The notes under the pieces were generated by a model. That model did no database searches, was not told the origin of the DNA, and was given only the letters and a program-made list of their open reading frames with translations. 32,814 nucleotides of DNA from NCBI GenBank assembly GCA_028285465.1, contig JANQPD010000078.1, positions 1 to 32,814 of the forward strand. Reading direction: 5' to 3'. The position numbers were made by a program, and so were the translations under genes. Below are positions 1 through 8,500 of this stretch, in pieces (within the stretch, counting starts at the first letter, position 1; every line of letters starts with the position of its first letter). Source of the DNA: Owenweeksia sp. (GTDB taxonomy: Bacteria; Bacteroidota; Bacteroidia; Flavobacteriales; Schleiferiaceae).

Positions 1-3000
1 TACGGCTGTTTGCGATAGCTTCAGCGTAAGCTTTGTCAACAACAGCACCCCGCTTAATGGAGAGCCGGCCACGAGCCTAACATACTCCTGGGATTTTGGG
101 AACGGGATCACAAGTCTTGTTGCCGATACAACCGTGGTGTATAGGAATACAGGGACGAGAGATACTGTGTACACCATTAGGCTTATTGTACAAAGCCAGC
201 ATGGCTGCCTGGATACTTTGTCATCTACCGTAAGGGTGCATCCAAATCCACAAGCGCTTTTTACTACGCAAAACACAGTAGACTGTGCTCCTTTTGCCAT
301 CGATTCCTTAAATATTCAAACCACGCTATTTCCAGATGCCAACGACAGCTACACCTGGCTCGCCAATGGGGTTTTGATAGGAAATGGCCCGTCCTTCCCC
401 GGTTTTACTATCGCAAACGATGGGGATACCGTAGTTTTTACCTTAATTGCCAACAACGTGCATACATGCACACCGGACTCTTTACATGTCCTTTTTCGAA
501 GTGTACAAAACCCCGTAGCCGATTTTGAAGCCTCTGCTTATACCGGTTGTGCACCGCTTACCGTAAGCTTTTTTGACAGCAGCAGTACAGGGGTGAGTTA
601 TGCCTGGGATTTTGGGAATGGACAAACTTCTAACCAGCAAAACCCTACCGTAAGCTTTTCAGGGAATGGGCAACGGGATACCACATATATGGTTCGGCTC
701 ATTACCACATTGTTGGGTGCGGGTTGCCCGGATACCATAGAGAAAGCCATTGAGGTATATGGTACACCCACCGCAGGTTTTGGTACAAACTTTCCCTGCC
801 AGGGAGATTCTGTTTTCTTCATGGACACTTCTTTTTCTGCCGTTCACCCGATCGTACAGTGGCTCTGGGATTTTGGAGACGGAACCACCAGCACGCTACA
901 AAACCCTGTGCATCTTTTTGCTTTAGGAAGTTACAACATAACCTTAACGGTAACTCATACCAACGGGTGTAGCCATACTATAACGGAGCCGCTGGTATAC
1001 AGACCTTCCCCGGTAGCTGATATAGGCATAGGGTATGCCTGTGCACCCGATTCAGCCTGTGTAGGCGACACCGTGTTGTTTTCAGACAATAGCAGTCTGG
1101 CGCCTTTAGGAGGCACTATTGTGGCCTGGGATTGGGATGTAGACGGGGATGGCTTGACAGACTATACCATTGCCAACCCGTCTCATGTGTATAATGCTAC
1201 GGGAAGCTATGCCATTCGCCTTATCGTGGAGTCGAGCTTCGGTTGCCGGGACACCACGTACGATACCCTTCAGCTTTCTGAGCCTCCTGTCGTAGCCTTT
1301 ACCCTGGATCGCAACCGGGGATGCGGGCCGTTAAACGTAAGTGCTATTGGATCCAGCACGGGTTTGATCCGCAATTATGACTGGGAAATATTTACGCTGG
1401 ATGACCAAGGGAATCCAACCTCTGTATTTAGCAGCACTTTGCAAGACCCTAATCCTTTTCCGGCATTACAGGCCGCTGTAAACCGGGACACCAATTATTA
1501 TATTTCCCTTACGGTAAGCAACTGTTGTGGTTTTGACCGGCAGGTAGATACGGTTACCGTTCTTCCCATTCCCATTCCCTACTTTGAAGCTGCAGTAGAT
1601 TCAGGTTGCTCTCCTGTAAACATTACGTTTCAAACGGATGGCCTGGTAACGGGCAGGCCGGACTCCATTTTATTTGACTTTGGGGATGGTTCCCCCATAG
1701 AAACCCTTTTGCCCAATATATCTGTACAGCCTAACGGAGATACTTTGCTTACCTGGAATCAACGCAGCCATGTATTTACGTATAATGGTACCTCGCGCGA
1801 CACGGTTTATTTTGTTACCCTGCGTGCCATAAGCGAATGTGGCGACAGTACCTTTACCCAGCCGGTTACGGTTTACCCGAATAACGTACAGGGCTTTTTT
1901 AATACGAGTACCAATGCGGGCTGTGCTCCATTGGCGGTAACCTTCAACGATTTTTCATTCGGGGCTTCGGTTATCAATTGGTGCTCCGACTTTGATACAA
2001 TAAATAAGGTATGTAACGGGGCTTTATCTTCCCAGCTCCAACCCACGTTCTCTTATGCGGTACCGGGAACCTATATAGCTGCACTTTTTGCTTCCAATGA
2101 ATGTAGCATCGATACGGTATACCAGGTCATCAGGGTGGCCCCGAGTCCGGTAGCGAATTTTGCCTCCTCTAACTTCCTTTGCCTGGGCGATACCTTTAGC
2201 TTCACCAACCAGAGTACGGTAAGCACGGGTACTATAGCTGGCTATCGTTGGGACTTCGGAGACGGAGATACATCCATACAAACAAACCCTACGCACGTAT
2301 ATGGCCAGGGAGGAAGTTTCGATGTATGCCTGGAGGTTGTTTCGGCTAACGGTTGTGTAGACAGCATTTGTCAAACTGTGAATGTAAATGCCCCCCCTGA
2401 TATCGGTTTCAGTGCCGCAAACATTTGCCTCAATGAGCAACCTTTGCAGTTCTATGACAGCACTTTTGTAGCGGGCGGCATTATCATAAGTCGCGTTTGG
2501 GATTTTGGGGATGGCAATACGTCTACACAAATTAATCCCTTGCATACCTACCAGGCCCCGGGCCAGTACTGGGTAAAACTCACCGCACTCACCGATGACT
2601 TTTGCGAGCGAACGGACTCTCAGCAGGTATCCATATACCCGATCCCCGTTACGGACTTTACCTTTACACGTACGGGCGGAGATTCGTGCGGAGCTCCGCA
2701 AACCCTTACTTTCCAAAATACATCTACGGGGGCTGCGGGTTTTGAATGGGATTTTGATTTGAACAATGCCGGTGTAAACACCTCTACTTTAGTAAGCCCA
2801 ACCATTACATTCACAGATGCAGGCATTTATACTGTACGGCTTATAGCAGGGAATGGCTTTGGCTGCAGCGATACCGTTATCAGAGAAGTGCGTATCCTGC
2901 CCACACCCGAAATTGATATTGATGCCTCTGAGTTTGAAGGTTGTGCCCCCCTGACCATTGATTTTGAGGATCTGAGTGATGTGTTCGATACGGTATCAGG

Positions 3001-3757
3001 TTCGCAAATTGTGGCCTGGCGCTGGTATTTTTCAGACGGTTCGCGCAGTGTTCTACCCAACCCTACGCGGACGTTTGCGGCAGGGAGTTACTCGGTAGGT
3101 TTGGCCATAGAGACCAACCTGGGCTGTTTTGATACAGCCTGGTTCCCTGATCTGGTACGCGTGTATGAAAGCCCTGAAGTAGGTTTTGAAGGAGAACTGG
3201 TTTCGGAAGGTACCTATGCTTTTGCGTCCAGTGTTAGTGGGGGAAGGCCGAGTTATACCTATTACTGGGATTTTGGCGATGGAGACAGTGCTTTTACGCC
3301 TAATCCCTTTCACACGTACCTGCTTACCGGAGAAGGTCTTGCCTCAGGCTACGAAGTATGCCTTACGGTAATCGACAGCAATGGTTGTGAAGACCAGTTT
3401 TGCGATACGATCTCTATCGGCAGCAACAGCATGTTTGTCCCCAATGCCATGGTATTTGCAGATGGCCTGGACGGCACACTTGCTGCTCAATTTTTACCGG
3501 CTGCCCTAAATCTGGCTACGTATCACCTCCGTATTTACGACCGTTGGGGCAATCTTATATGGGAAACCACCAGCCTCGATCCCGAAACGGGTAAACCCAA
3601 CGAAGCCTGGGATGGTAGCCACAAAGGCGAATTTTTGCCTCAAGGAGTATATTATTGGCGGATTGACGGTATATTTAGAGACGGCACGCCCTACCGGGGT
3701 AAATATTACGATGACGATAAGCTAACCAATGTAGGTACCATAACCCTGGTTCGATGA
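1..3757 (+). CDS. PKD-repeat surface protein, T9SS type B cargo (5' end outside window)
   Basis: The frame is open from base 2, with PKD-type sequence (YSWDFGNG) before any start codon, so the gene begins upstream of the window. The visible part is about 1,250 residues. It is a chain of roughly a dozen PKD/Ig-like modules, each marked by WDFGDG-like turns (YAWDFGNGQT, WLWDFGDGTT, YRWDFGDGDT, VWDFGDGNT, YYWDFGDGDS) and by module starts of the form GCAPLTVxF. The last 100 or so residues form a gliding-motility-associated type B sorting domain (CHU_C/TIGR04131 type): YDRWGNLIW, then NEAWDGSHKG, PQGVYYWRI and the ending GTITLVR. The usual TPNGDG motif is missing and the start reads FVPNAMVFADG. 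In this family the domain directs export through the type IX secretion system and surface attachment. The stop codon overlaps the PorP/SprF start by ATGA. The role is probably adhesin or gliding-related surface protein; the ligand is unknown. Confidence 0.93.
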   Translation, partial: TAVCDSFSVSFVNNSTPLNGEPATSLTYSWDFGNGITSLVADTTVVYRNTGTRDTVYTIRLIVQSQHGCLDTLSSTVRVHPNPQALFTTQNTVDCAPFAIDSLNIQTTLFPDANDSYTWLANGVLIGNGPSFPGFTIANDGDTVVFTLIANNVHTCTPDSLHVLFRSVQNPVADFEASAYTGCAPLTVSFFDSSSTGVSYAWDFGNGQTSNQQNPTVSFSGNGQRDTTYMVRLITTLLGAGCPDTIEKAIEVYGTPTAGFGTNFPCQGDSVFFMDTSFSAVHPIVQWLWDFGDGTTSTLQNPVHLFALGSYNITLTVTHTNGCSHTITEPLVYRPSPVADIGIGYACAPDSACVGDTVLFSDNSSLAPLGGTIVAWDWDVDGDGLTDYTIANPSHVYNATGSYAIRLIVESSFGCRDTTYDTLQLSEPPVVAFTLDRNRGCGPLNVSAIGSSTGLIRNYDWEIFTLDDQGNPTSVFSSTLQDPNPFPALQAAVNRDTNYYISLTVSNCCGFDRQVDTVTVLPIPIPYFEAAVDSGCSPVNITFQTDGLVTGRPDSILFDFGDGSPIETLLPNISVQPNGDTLLTWNQRSHVFTYNGTSRDTVYFVTLRAISECGDSTFTQPVTVYPNNVQGFFNTSTNAGCAPLAVTFNDFSFGASVINWCSDFDTINKVCNGALSSQLQPTFSYAVPGTYIAALFASNECSIDTVYQVIRVAPSPVANFASSNFLCLGDTFSFTNQSTVSTGTIAGYRWDFGDGDTSIQTNPTHVYGQGGSFDVCLEVVSANGCVDSICQTVNVNAPPDIGFSAANICLNEQPLQFYDSTFVAGGIIISRVWDFGDGNTSTQINPLHTYQAPGQYWVKLTALTDDFCERTDSQQVSIYPIPVTDFTFTRTGGDSCGAPQTLTFQNTSTGAAGFEWDFDLNNAGVNTSTLVSPTITFTDAGIYTVRLIAGNGFGCSDTVIREVRILPTPEIDIDASEFEGCAPLTIDFEDLSDVFDTVSGSQIVAWRWYFSDGSRSVLPNPTRTFAAGSYSVGLAIETNLGCFDTAWFPDLVRVYESPEVGFEGELVSEGTYAFASSVSGGRPSYTYYWDFGDGDSAFTPNPFHTYLLTGEGLASGYEVCLTVIDSNGCEDQFCDTISIGSNSMFVPNAMVFADGLDGTLAAQFLPAALNLATYHLRIYDRWGNLIWETTSLDPETGKPNEAWDGSHKGEFLPQGVYYWRIDGIFRDGTPYRGKYYDDDKLTNVGTITLVR

Positions 3758-4857
3758 GGAAAGTATTGGTTTACCTTATACTGCTGGTTGCAGTTTCGGC
3801 AAAAGCACAGGATCCGGTGTTCAGCATGTTTTATATGAACAAGCTGTACCTTAATCCTGCCTATGCCGGTATGAACCGCGATTTGCAACTGAGCGCCATC
3901 AGCCGTTTTCAATGGACCGGAGTACCCAGTGTAACACGCACAAGTTTTGCGGCCGTAGACATTGCCTGCCCTAAAAACCGCCTGGGCTTTGCCCTTAACT
4001 TCTTTGATGACGTAGCCGGGGAGGGGATATTGCGGACCACGTATGGAGGCTTTACCCTGGCCACACACCTGCCTGCCCGTTTTGGACGTAACTTTCCTAA
4101 CCGGGCCATGCGCGGCCGCAAATACATCATTTCTTTTGGGTTAAAATACCAGGCGGGCAATAAAACCATTGACTGGAGCAAGTTGGTAACTTCAGATCAA
4201 CTGGATGCAGTAGCCGGTAGGATATACCCGGGGGCCATTAATGGGTTACGGGCTACCTCGGGCATCATTCATGATATGTCCGCAGGCTTCGTATTCAGAG
4301 GAGAGTTAAACCGGAAAGGGTCCTTTTTTAGTGCAGGCTTAGGGATGTCTCACCTGAACAGGCCGATTGAATCTATTTTAGGCACCCAGGCGCGTATTCC
4401 CATCCGCTATACGGCTCACCTGTATACAAACTTCAGAATATCAAAGAAATTCAGAAATACCATACCCATATTCCTCACCCTCGGAGGAATGCACAATGCC
4501 CAGCAAACCCTTCAAAGCACCACCTTTGGAGCCAGCTTCACCATGGGAGCCAACATATTGGTAGGAGTGTGGTTCAGAAACGAAAGGTTTGCTTTACTGA
4601 ACCGCAATACAGATGCAGTTTTGCTCAATCTGATATATTCTACGAAAAACTTGAGCATCGGGTATAGTTACGACATCACGACCTCCACCTTGGGATTAAC
4701 AAAATCGAATGGTACCCATGAGATAGGGATCAGTTATCGATTTGCAAATACCTATCTATGCAAGAAGGGCAAACGCGTTACCCGTTCCGATAAGGCCTGT
4801 TTCCTGATAGAACCCAAGTACATGAAGAATAGCGAGGTTGTCAACTTCCTGCCCTGA
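3754..4857 (+). CDS. PorP/SprF family T9SS outer-membrane protein
   Basis: The protein has 367 residues, with a signal peptide (about 1-18, ending SAKA before QDPVFS) and the family signature QDPVFSMFYMNKLYLNPAYAGM directly after cleavage. The rest alternates short beta-strand-like segments, as expected for a small outer-membrane barrel. Known biology: PorP binds PorE and the PorK/N ring in the type IX machine, and SprF-like paralogues are needed to export or attach type B-CTD cargo encoded next to them. Here the ATG lies inside the stop region of the type B cargo gene (ATGA overlap), which points to translational coupling and a dedicated cargo-partner pair. I favour a cargo-specific SprF-like partner over core PorP, because no porK/L/M/N genes are nearby. 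No clear terminator follows. Confidence 0.92.
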   Translation: MRKVLVYLILLVAVSAKAQDPVFSMFYMNKLYLNPAYAGMNRDLQLSAISRFQWTGVPSVTRTSFAAVDIACPKNRLGFALNFFDDVAGEGILRTTYGGFTLATHLPARFGRNFPNRAMRGRKYIISFGLKYQAGNKTIDWSKLVTSDQLDAVAGRIYPGAINGLRATSGIIHDMSAGFVFRGELNRKGSFFSAGLGMSHLNRPIESILGTQARIPIRYTAHLYTNFRISKKFRNTIPIFLTLGGMHNAQQTLQSTTFGASFTMGANILVGVWFRNERFALLNRNTDAVLLNLIYSTKNLSIGYSYDITTSTLGLTKSNGTHEIGISYRFANTYLCKKGKRVTRSDKACFLIEPKYMKNSEVVNFLP

Positions 4858-5181
4858 CATGAGGGAGTAAGCATTTTACCCTTCCCGTCTTTTCTATTCC
4901 GGGTTGCATTCCGTTACCGGGCTTGGCTTCATATATTATTGCGGTATATGCAATATGAGGTATACATCTTTCCGGGCGCTAAGCTCAACAGCTCCAGGCA
5001 CAACTTCTCCAGATACGTGCAGGTATCTAGAAACACTAAGTCCAGTTTTGCGTAACAAGCGTTTAGTATAATATAGGTATAAAGAGGCCCCAACCTTGCT
5101 GTATACCTATGTGAAAAGAAAAGACGTATTACCTGCTCCGGTTTCATTCCTGCCAGATGAGTCGCCTATTTCCGGAATAAG

Positions 5182-5283
5182 ACCCAAACCCCTCTTCATG
5201 TGGAAAAGCTACATGTATTATGCTGCCCTTAGTGAGCAAATTGCCGTTCCCGGATCCCGGGAATAAGCAAAAGAGGGGCGGGT
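5182..5283 (+). ncRNA. Candidate structured RNA with closed multi-branch fold
   Basis: The outer stem CCCCTCTT (5189-5196) pairs perfectly with AAGAGGGG (5271-5278), and ACCC (5182-5185) can extend it with GGGT (5280-5283). Inside lie a 7-bp hairpin, 5197-5203 with 5209-5215 (one G-U pair, loop AAAAG); a weak 4-bp hairpin, 5221-5224 with 5235-5238; and a stem of TTGC/GCAA plus TTCCCGG/CCGGGAA (5241-5270, loop ATC). The stems abut with almost no gaps. The cloverleaf-like outline is not a tRNA: there is no T-loop motif and no valid anticodon arm. The strand is unknown, because the complement folds equally well. This is structure seen by eye, without proof of transcription. Confidence 0.3.
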
Positions 5284-5310
5284 GTTTCGTGTGCTAATCG
5301 AGCTTTCCGG

Positions 5311-5543
5311 TGATTTTAAGGCAAAACCAGGTTTCGGGAAATGACTATCTGACTTTTATTTGATCGAGAATTAGAGAGTAATACGAATACTACTTAAGAA
5401 CCCGTAATAAACTAATTCTAACTGCCTTAAAATAATTAAGACTCCAGTTTGGGCTGTGGCTTTTTCTTTACATATAGGGATATTAGCCTTATGAACAGGC
5501 TAATAAATCATTAAGAAATTTTTATTTCTCAATGATTTTAAGG
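5311..5543 (+). promoter_or_regulatory. Possible switch-like structured leader of the giant secreted-protein gene
   Basis: The 11-mer TGATTTTAAGG occurs twice, at 5311-5321 and 5533-5543. Between the copies, CCTTAAAAT (5425-5433) is complementary to both. Pairing with the first copy extends to 11 bp (5313-5323 with 5423-5433) and encloses a second stem, 5367-5374 with 5412-5419. Pairing with the second copy (5535-5543) would break the strong hairpin 5506-5537. A separate perfect hairpin, 5481-5489 with 5497-5505, directly adjoins that hairpin. The region ends 47 nt before the ATG at 5591. The geometry is like that of a two-state leader, but no ligand, regulator or transcription start can be read from the sequence. 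Confidence 0.3.
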
Positions 5544-5590
5544 AATTTTAGCCTCCTTTTTACACAATTGAAATTAATTAAAAATCCACT

Positions 5591-8500
5591 ATGAAGAGAA
5601 TTTTACTATTGTTCGGCATCGTTGCATGCTGGGTAAGTTCTAATGCACAAATTACCGCTCCGTTTACAGAGAGTTTTGATGCAACCTCCATCCCTACGGG
5701 TTGGACAAATACCTCGGCAAGTAGTTCAACTAATGCCAATTGGAAGTTTTCAGGTACTCCTGGAAATCCATCCATGAGTACCTCTGCTTTATATCAGCCT
5801 CCTGTTCCACTTGATCACACTGGAAATGCAGGGAGTTTTGCATGGGTAGACGGCTCTACGCCAAATGTTGATGACACCGGTTTGCTCACAGATACAATTA
5901 ACGCTTCCGCACTCACCAGTGCTTTTGTGGAATTCTGGTATTACTCTAACAACGTTACTAACCCGGGGGACAACATGACCCTCTACCTCAATTTTTATGA
6001 TGGTACTACCTGGCATGACAGCATATGGGGGTATGCGGGAGATGGTAACTTCTGGCAATATGCCGGAGTTGACCTTTCAACTTATACGATTAGCGGGGGC
6101 ATTCTTTTTGAGTTTGTGTTAGATCAAACCACTGCTGGTACCGCTTTTTATAACGATATCTTACTAGATGACATCTCGGTTATCAATAAGCCTTCTTGTG
6201 TTCAGCCTTTTGCTTTTCAAAAGACGAACATTACCAACCAATCCGTTGATTTGGATTGGACGCAATTAAGCACGGCAGGCTCTTATACCATTTTATATGG
6301 ACCAGCTGATTTTGACCCGGCTGTTGCAGGAACAGCCGTAACGGCCAACACAAAACCACACACACTAACAAATTTAGCGGGAAGCACCGAGTATGACCTC
6401 TATATGATCGCCAATTGTGGAGGAGCCAATGGGGTAAGCGATACCTCTGAGGCTACTCGTTTTACGACTTTGGTAAATTGCCCTGCCCCAAGTGGCTTAG
6501 TAGCCACGGATTCAGCATTAAACACTATAACCCTTTCCTGGACTACAGGTGGTTCTACCGCCTGGTTGGTAGAGTATGGTGCTCCTGGCTTTAGCCCGGG
6601 TACGGGTACTACGGTTTCTGCATCCACCAGTACAGGTTTTGTATTGGGTTCGCTGAGCGCATCTACGTATTATGAAATATATGTGCGGGATTATTGCGCT
6701 TCTTTCCCGGATACCAGTACGTATGTTGGCCCTATATTGGTACGCACAGACTGCGCCCCGATTACAGCTCCCTACACAAATGATTTTGAAAGCGAAGCTG
6801 ATGGAGAGCTTACCGCTTGCTGGACACAATACAGCAGTGTAGGCAATGGTTACGCCAGAACGGAGAACCTGGGAGCACCCAGGAGCGGGTCTCAACAACT
6901 GGCTATATACAGTGGCTCCAGTAGTGCAGGCGATACTATAGTGAGCATTATGCCTATGTTAAGCGACCTTACGGCCGGGGATAAGCAATTGGAGTTTTTT
7001 GCCAAGACTTCCAATGCTTCCACGGATCTCGTGATCGGTACACTTTCTTCCGATGACTTTACCACCGGCACTTTTACGCTTATTGATACCGTTAAATTCG
7101 CTGCCGTTAATACGTATGAGCAATTGGTGTATGACCTGACCACGGCAAACGGGTACAATGGAACCGATCAATACGTTGCCTTTATAAATACAGCCGGAAC
7201 TACTTTCGACTACATTTATATAGATGACCTTACGTACCAGACTATCCCTGCCTGTCAGGATCCGATAGCTCTTGCCGTGGGCGGTGTTACCGACTCAAGC
7301 GTAACCCTTACGTTTACCAGTAGTGATACTGTTTTTGACTATGAATATGGCCCCATCGGTTTTGTGCAAGGCACGAATGCAGCAAACATAGGAACAGGCA
7401 CAGGGAACCCGCTTACGGTTTCCGGTCTGGCCGCGGGTACAGGCTATCACATCTACATCAGGACCAATTGTACCAATGCGGGAAGCGGTGTTTCCGGTTG
7501 GGTAGGTCCGGTTACGTTCTTTACGGATTGTTCTATACCACCAGCTGTTACGTTGCCGATACTGGAAGACTTTGAAGGCAGGAGCGGTACATATTTCGAG
7601 AATGCTAATTTTTGCGGAACAGATTACAATATAGATTTCAGTAGCGATGACGCGACAGGCAGGCTGCGTTTTGATGCAGGGGCCGGTTTTGCTCAAAGCG
7701 GAAATGGAGCCGCTACATTAGATCGCAATCCAAGTGGTGGAGTTGTGACAAATTACCTGGATTTTACGATCAATATGACCAATTATGTAGGGGCATCTAA
7801 TATTCAGTTGATATTCGACTTCACACACCATGGAGAAGAGTCAAGCCCCAACGACCGGGTATGGATACGGGGCCACCAAGATTCTGCCTGGATACAGGTA
7901 TATGACCTCTATGCCAACAGGGGCACAGCCGGAACATACAATACAGGGATTACCATAAACCTGGACGATACACTGGCCAATAGCAACCAGGTGTTTACGG
8001 AGTCTTTTCAGATCCGTTTCGGACAGCAGGATGACTTTCCGGCTAATACTCCAGTAGCATCAGATGGTTTTTCTTTTGACAACATACAGGTAAGGCAATT
8101 GCTTTGTGCCCTTCCTACGAACCTCCAGGTCGTGCCTTCCAGCATTACCGCTACTTCGGCCCAGGCCATCTATACCAGCGGAGGGGCTTCCCATCATGTT
8201 GTAGAATGGGGCGTAAGTGGTTTTGTGCCCGCTACCGGGGCACAGTTAGGTAGAATAACCACTACCGATACTTTTTATACCATTACCGGTTTAGCACCTT
8301 CCTCCGTATACGATGTATATGTGTATGACAGTTGCGCGGTTGGTGGCCTTAGCTTCCCGGTAGGTCCGGAAACTTTTGGTACGGCCTGTCCTACTTTTAG
8401 CCCGGCTACCCTACCCTTTGTAGATGGTTTTGAGTCCTATACCGGTCCTGTAAGTACAGACGGTGCTTTCTTCTGCGGGCCCGATTTTTCCTGGTCGGTA

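Larger units (their letters stand above)
4858..5590. other. Long intergenic gap, rich in inverted repeats, no credible gene
   Basis: This 733-bp stretch has no ORF resembling a protein. A 72-codon minus-strand frame (4929-5147) shows no recognisable features. Inverted repeats seen: 4937-4942 with 4950-4955; 5073-5081 with 5102-5110 (9 bp perfect); 5189-5196 with 5271-5278 (8 bp) enclosing further stems; 5313-5323 with 5423-5433 (11 bp perfect); 5367-5374 with 5412-5419 (8 bp, nested in the previous pair); 5481-5489 with 5497-5505 (9 bp, 7-nt loop); 5506-5519 with 5524-5537 (13 of 14 pairs, loop TTTT). None is followed by a good T-tract. I found no promoter box matching TAnnTTTG well. It could contain a small RNA, a long structured leader for the giant gene downstream, or both. 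Confidence 0.7.

Noticed and set aside
2024-2716. 230-codon minus-strand frame inside the PKD cargo
   Set aside because: It has no domain-like sequence and lies opposite a well-supported coding frame; long antisense frames are common in such repeats.
134-3757. GTG at 134 as the true start of the PKD cargo
   Set aside because: The frame is open from base 2 and the upstream residues are part of a PKD module, so the GTG is internal.
5073-5110. Terminator for the PorP/SprF gene
   Set aside because: The 9-bp inverted repeat has a 20-nt spacer, no T-tract, and lies more than 200 nt after the stop codon.
4929-5147. 72-codon minus-strand frame in the 733-bp gap
   Set aside because: No motif, no promoter box, and it overlaps the 9-bp inverted repeat at 5073-5110; chance is more likely.
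5189-5278. tRNA gene suggested by a cloverleaf-like outline
   Set aside because: There is no GTTC-type T-loop, no 7-nt anticodon loop and no D-arm pattern on either strand.
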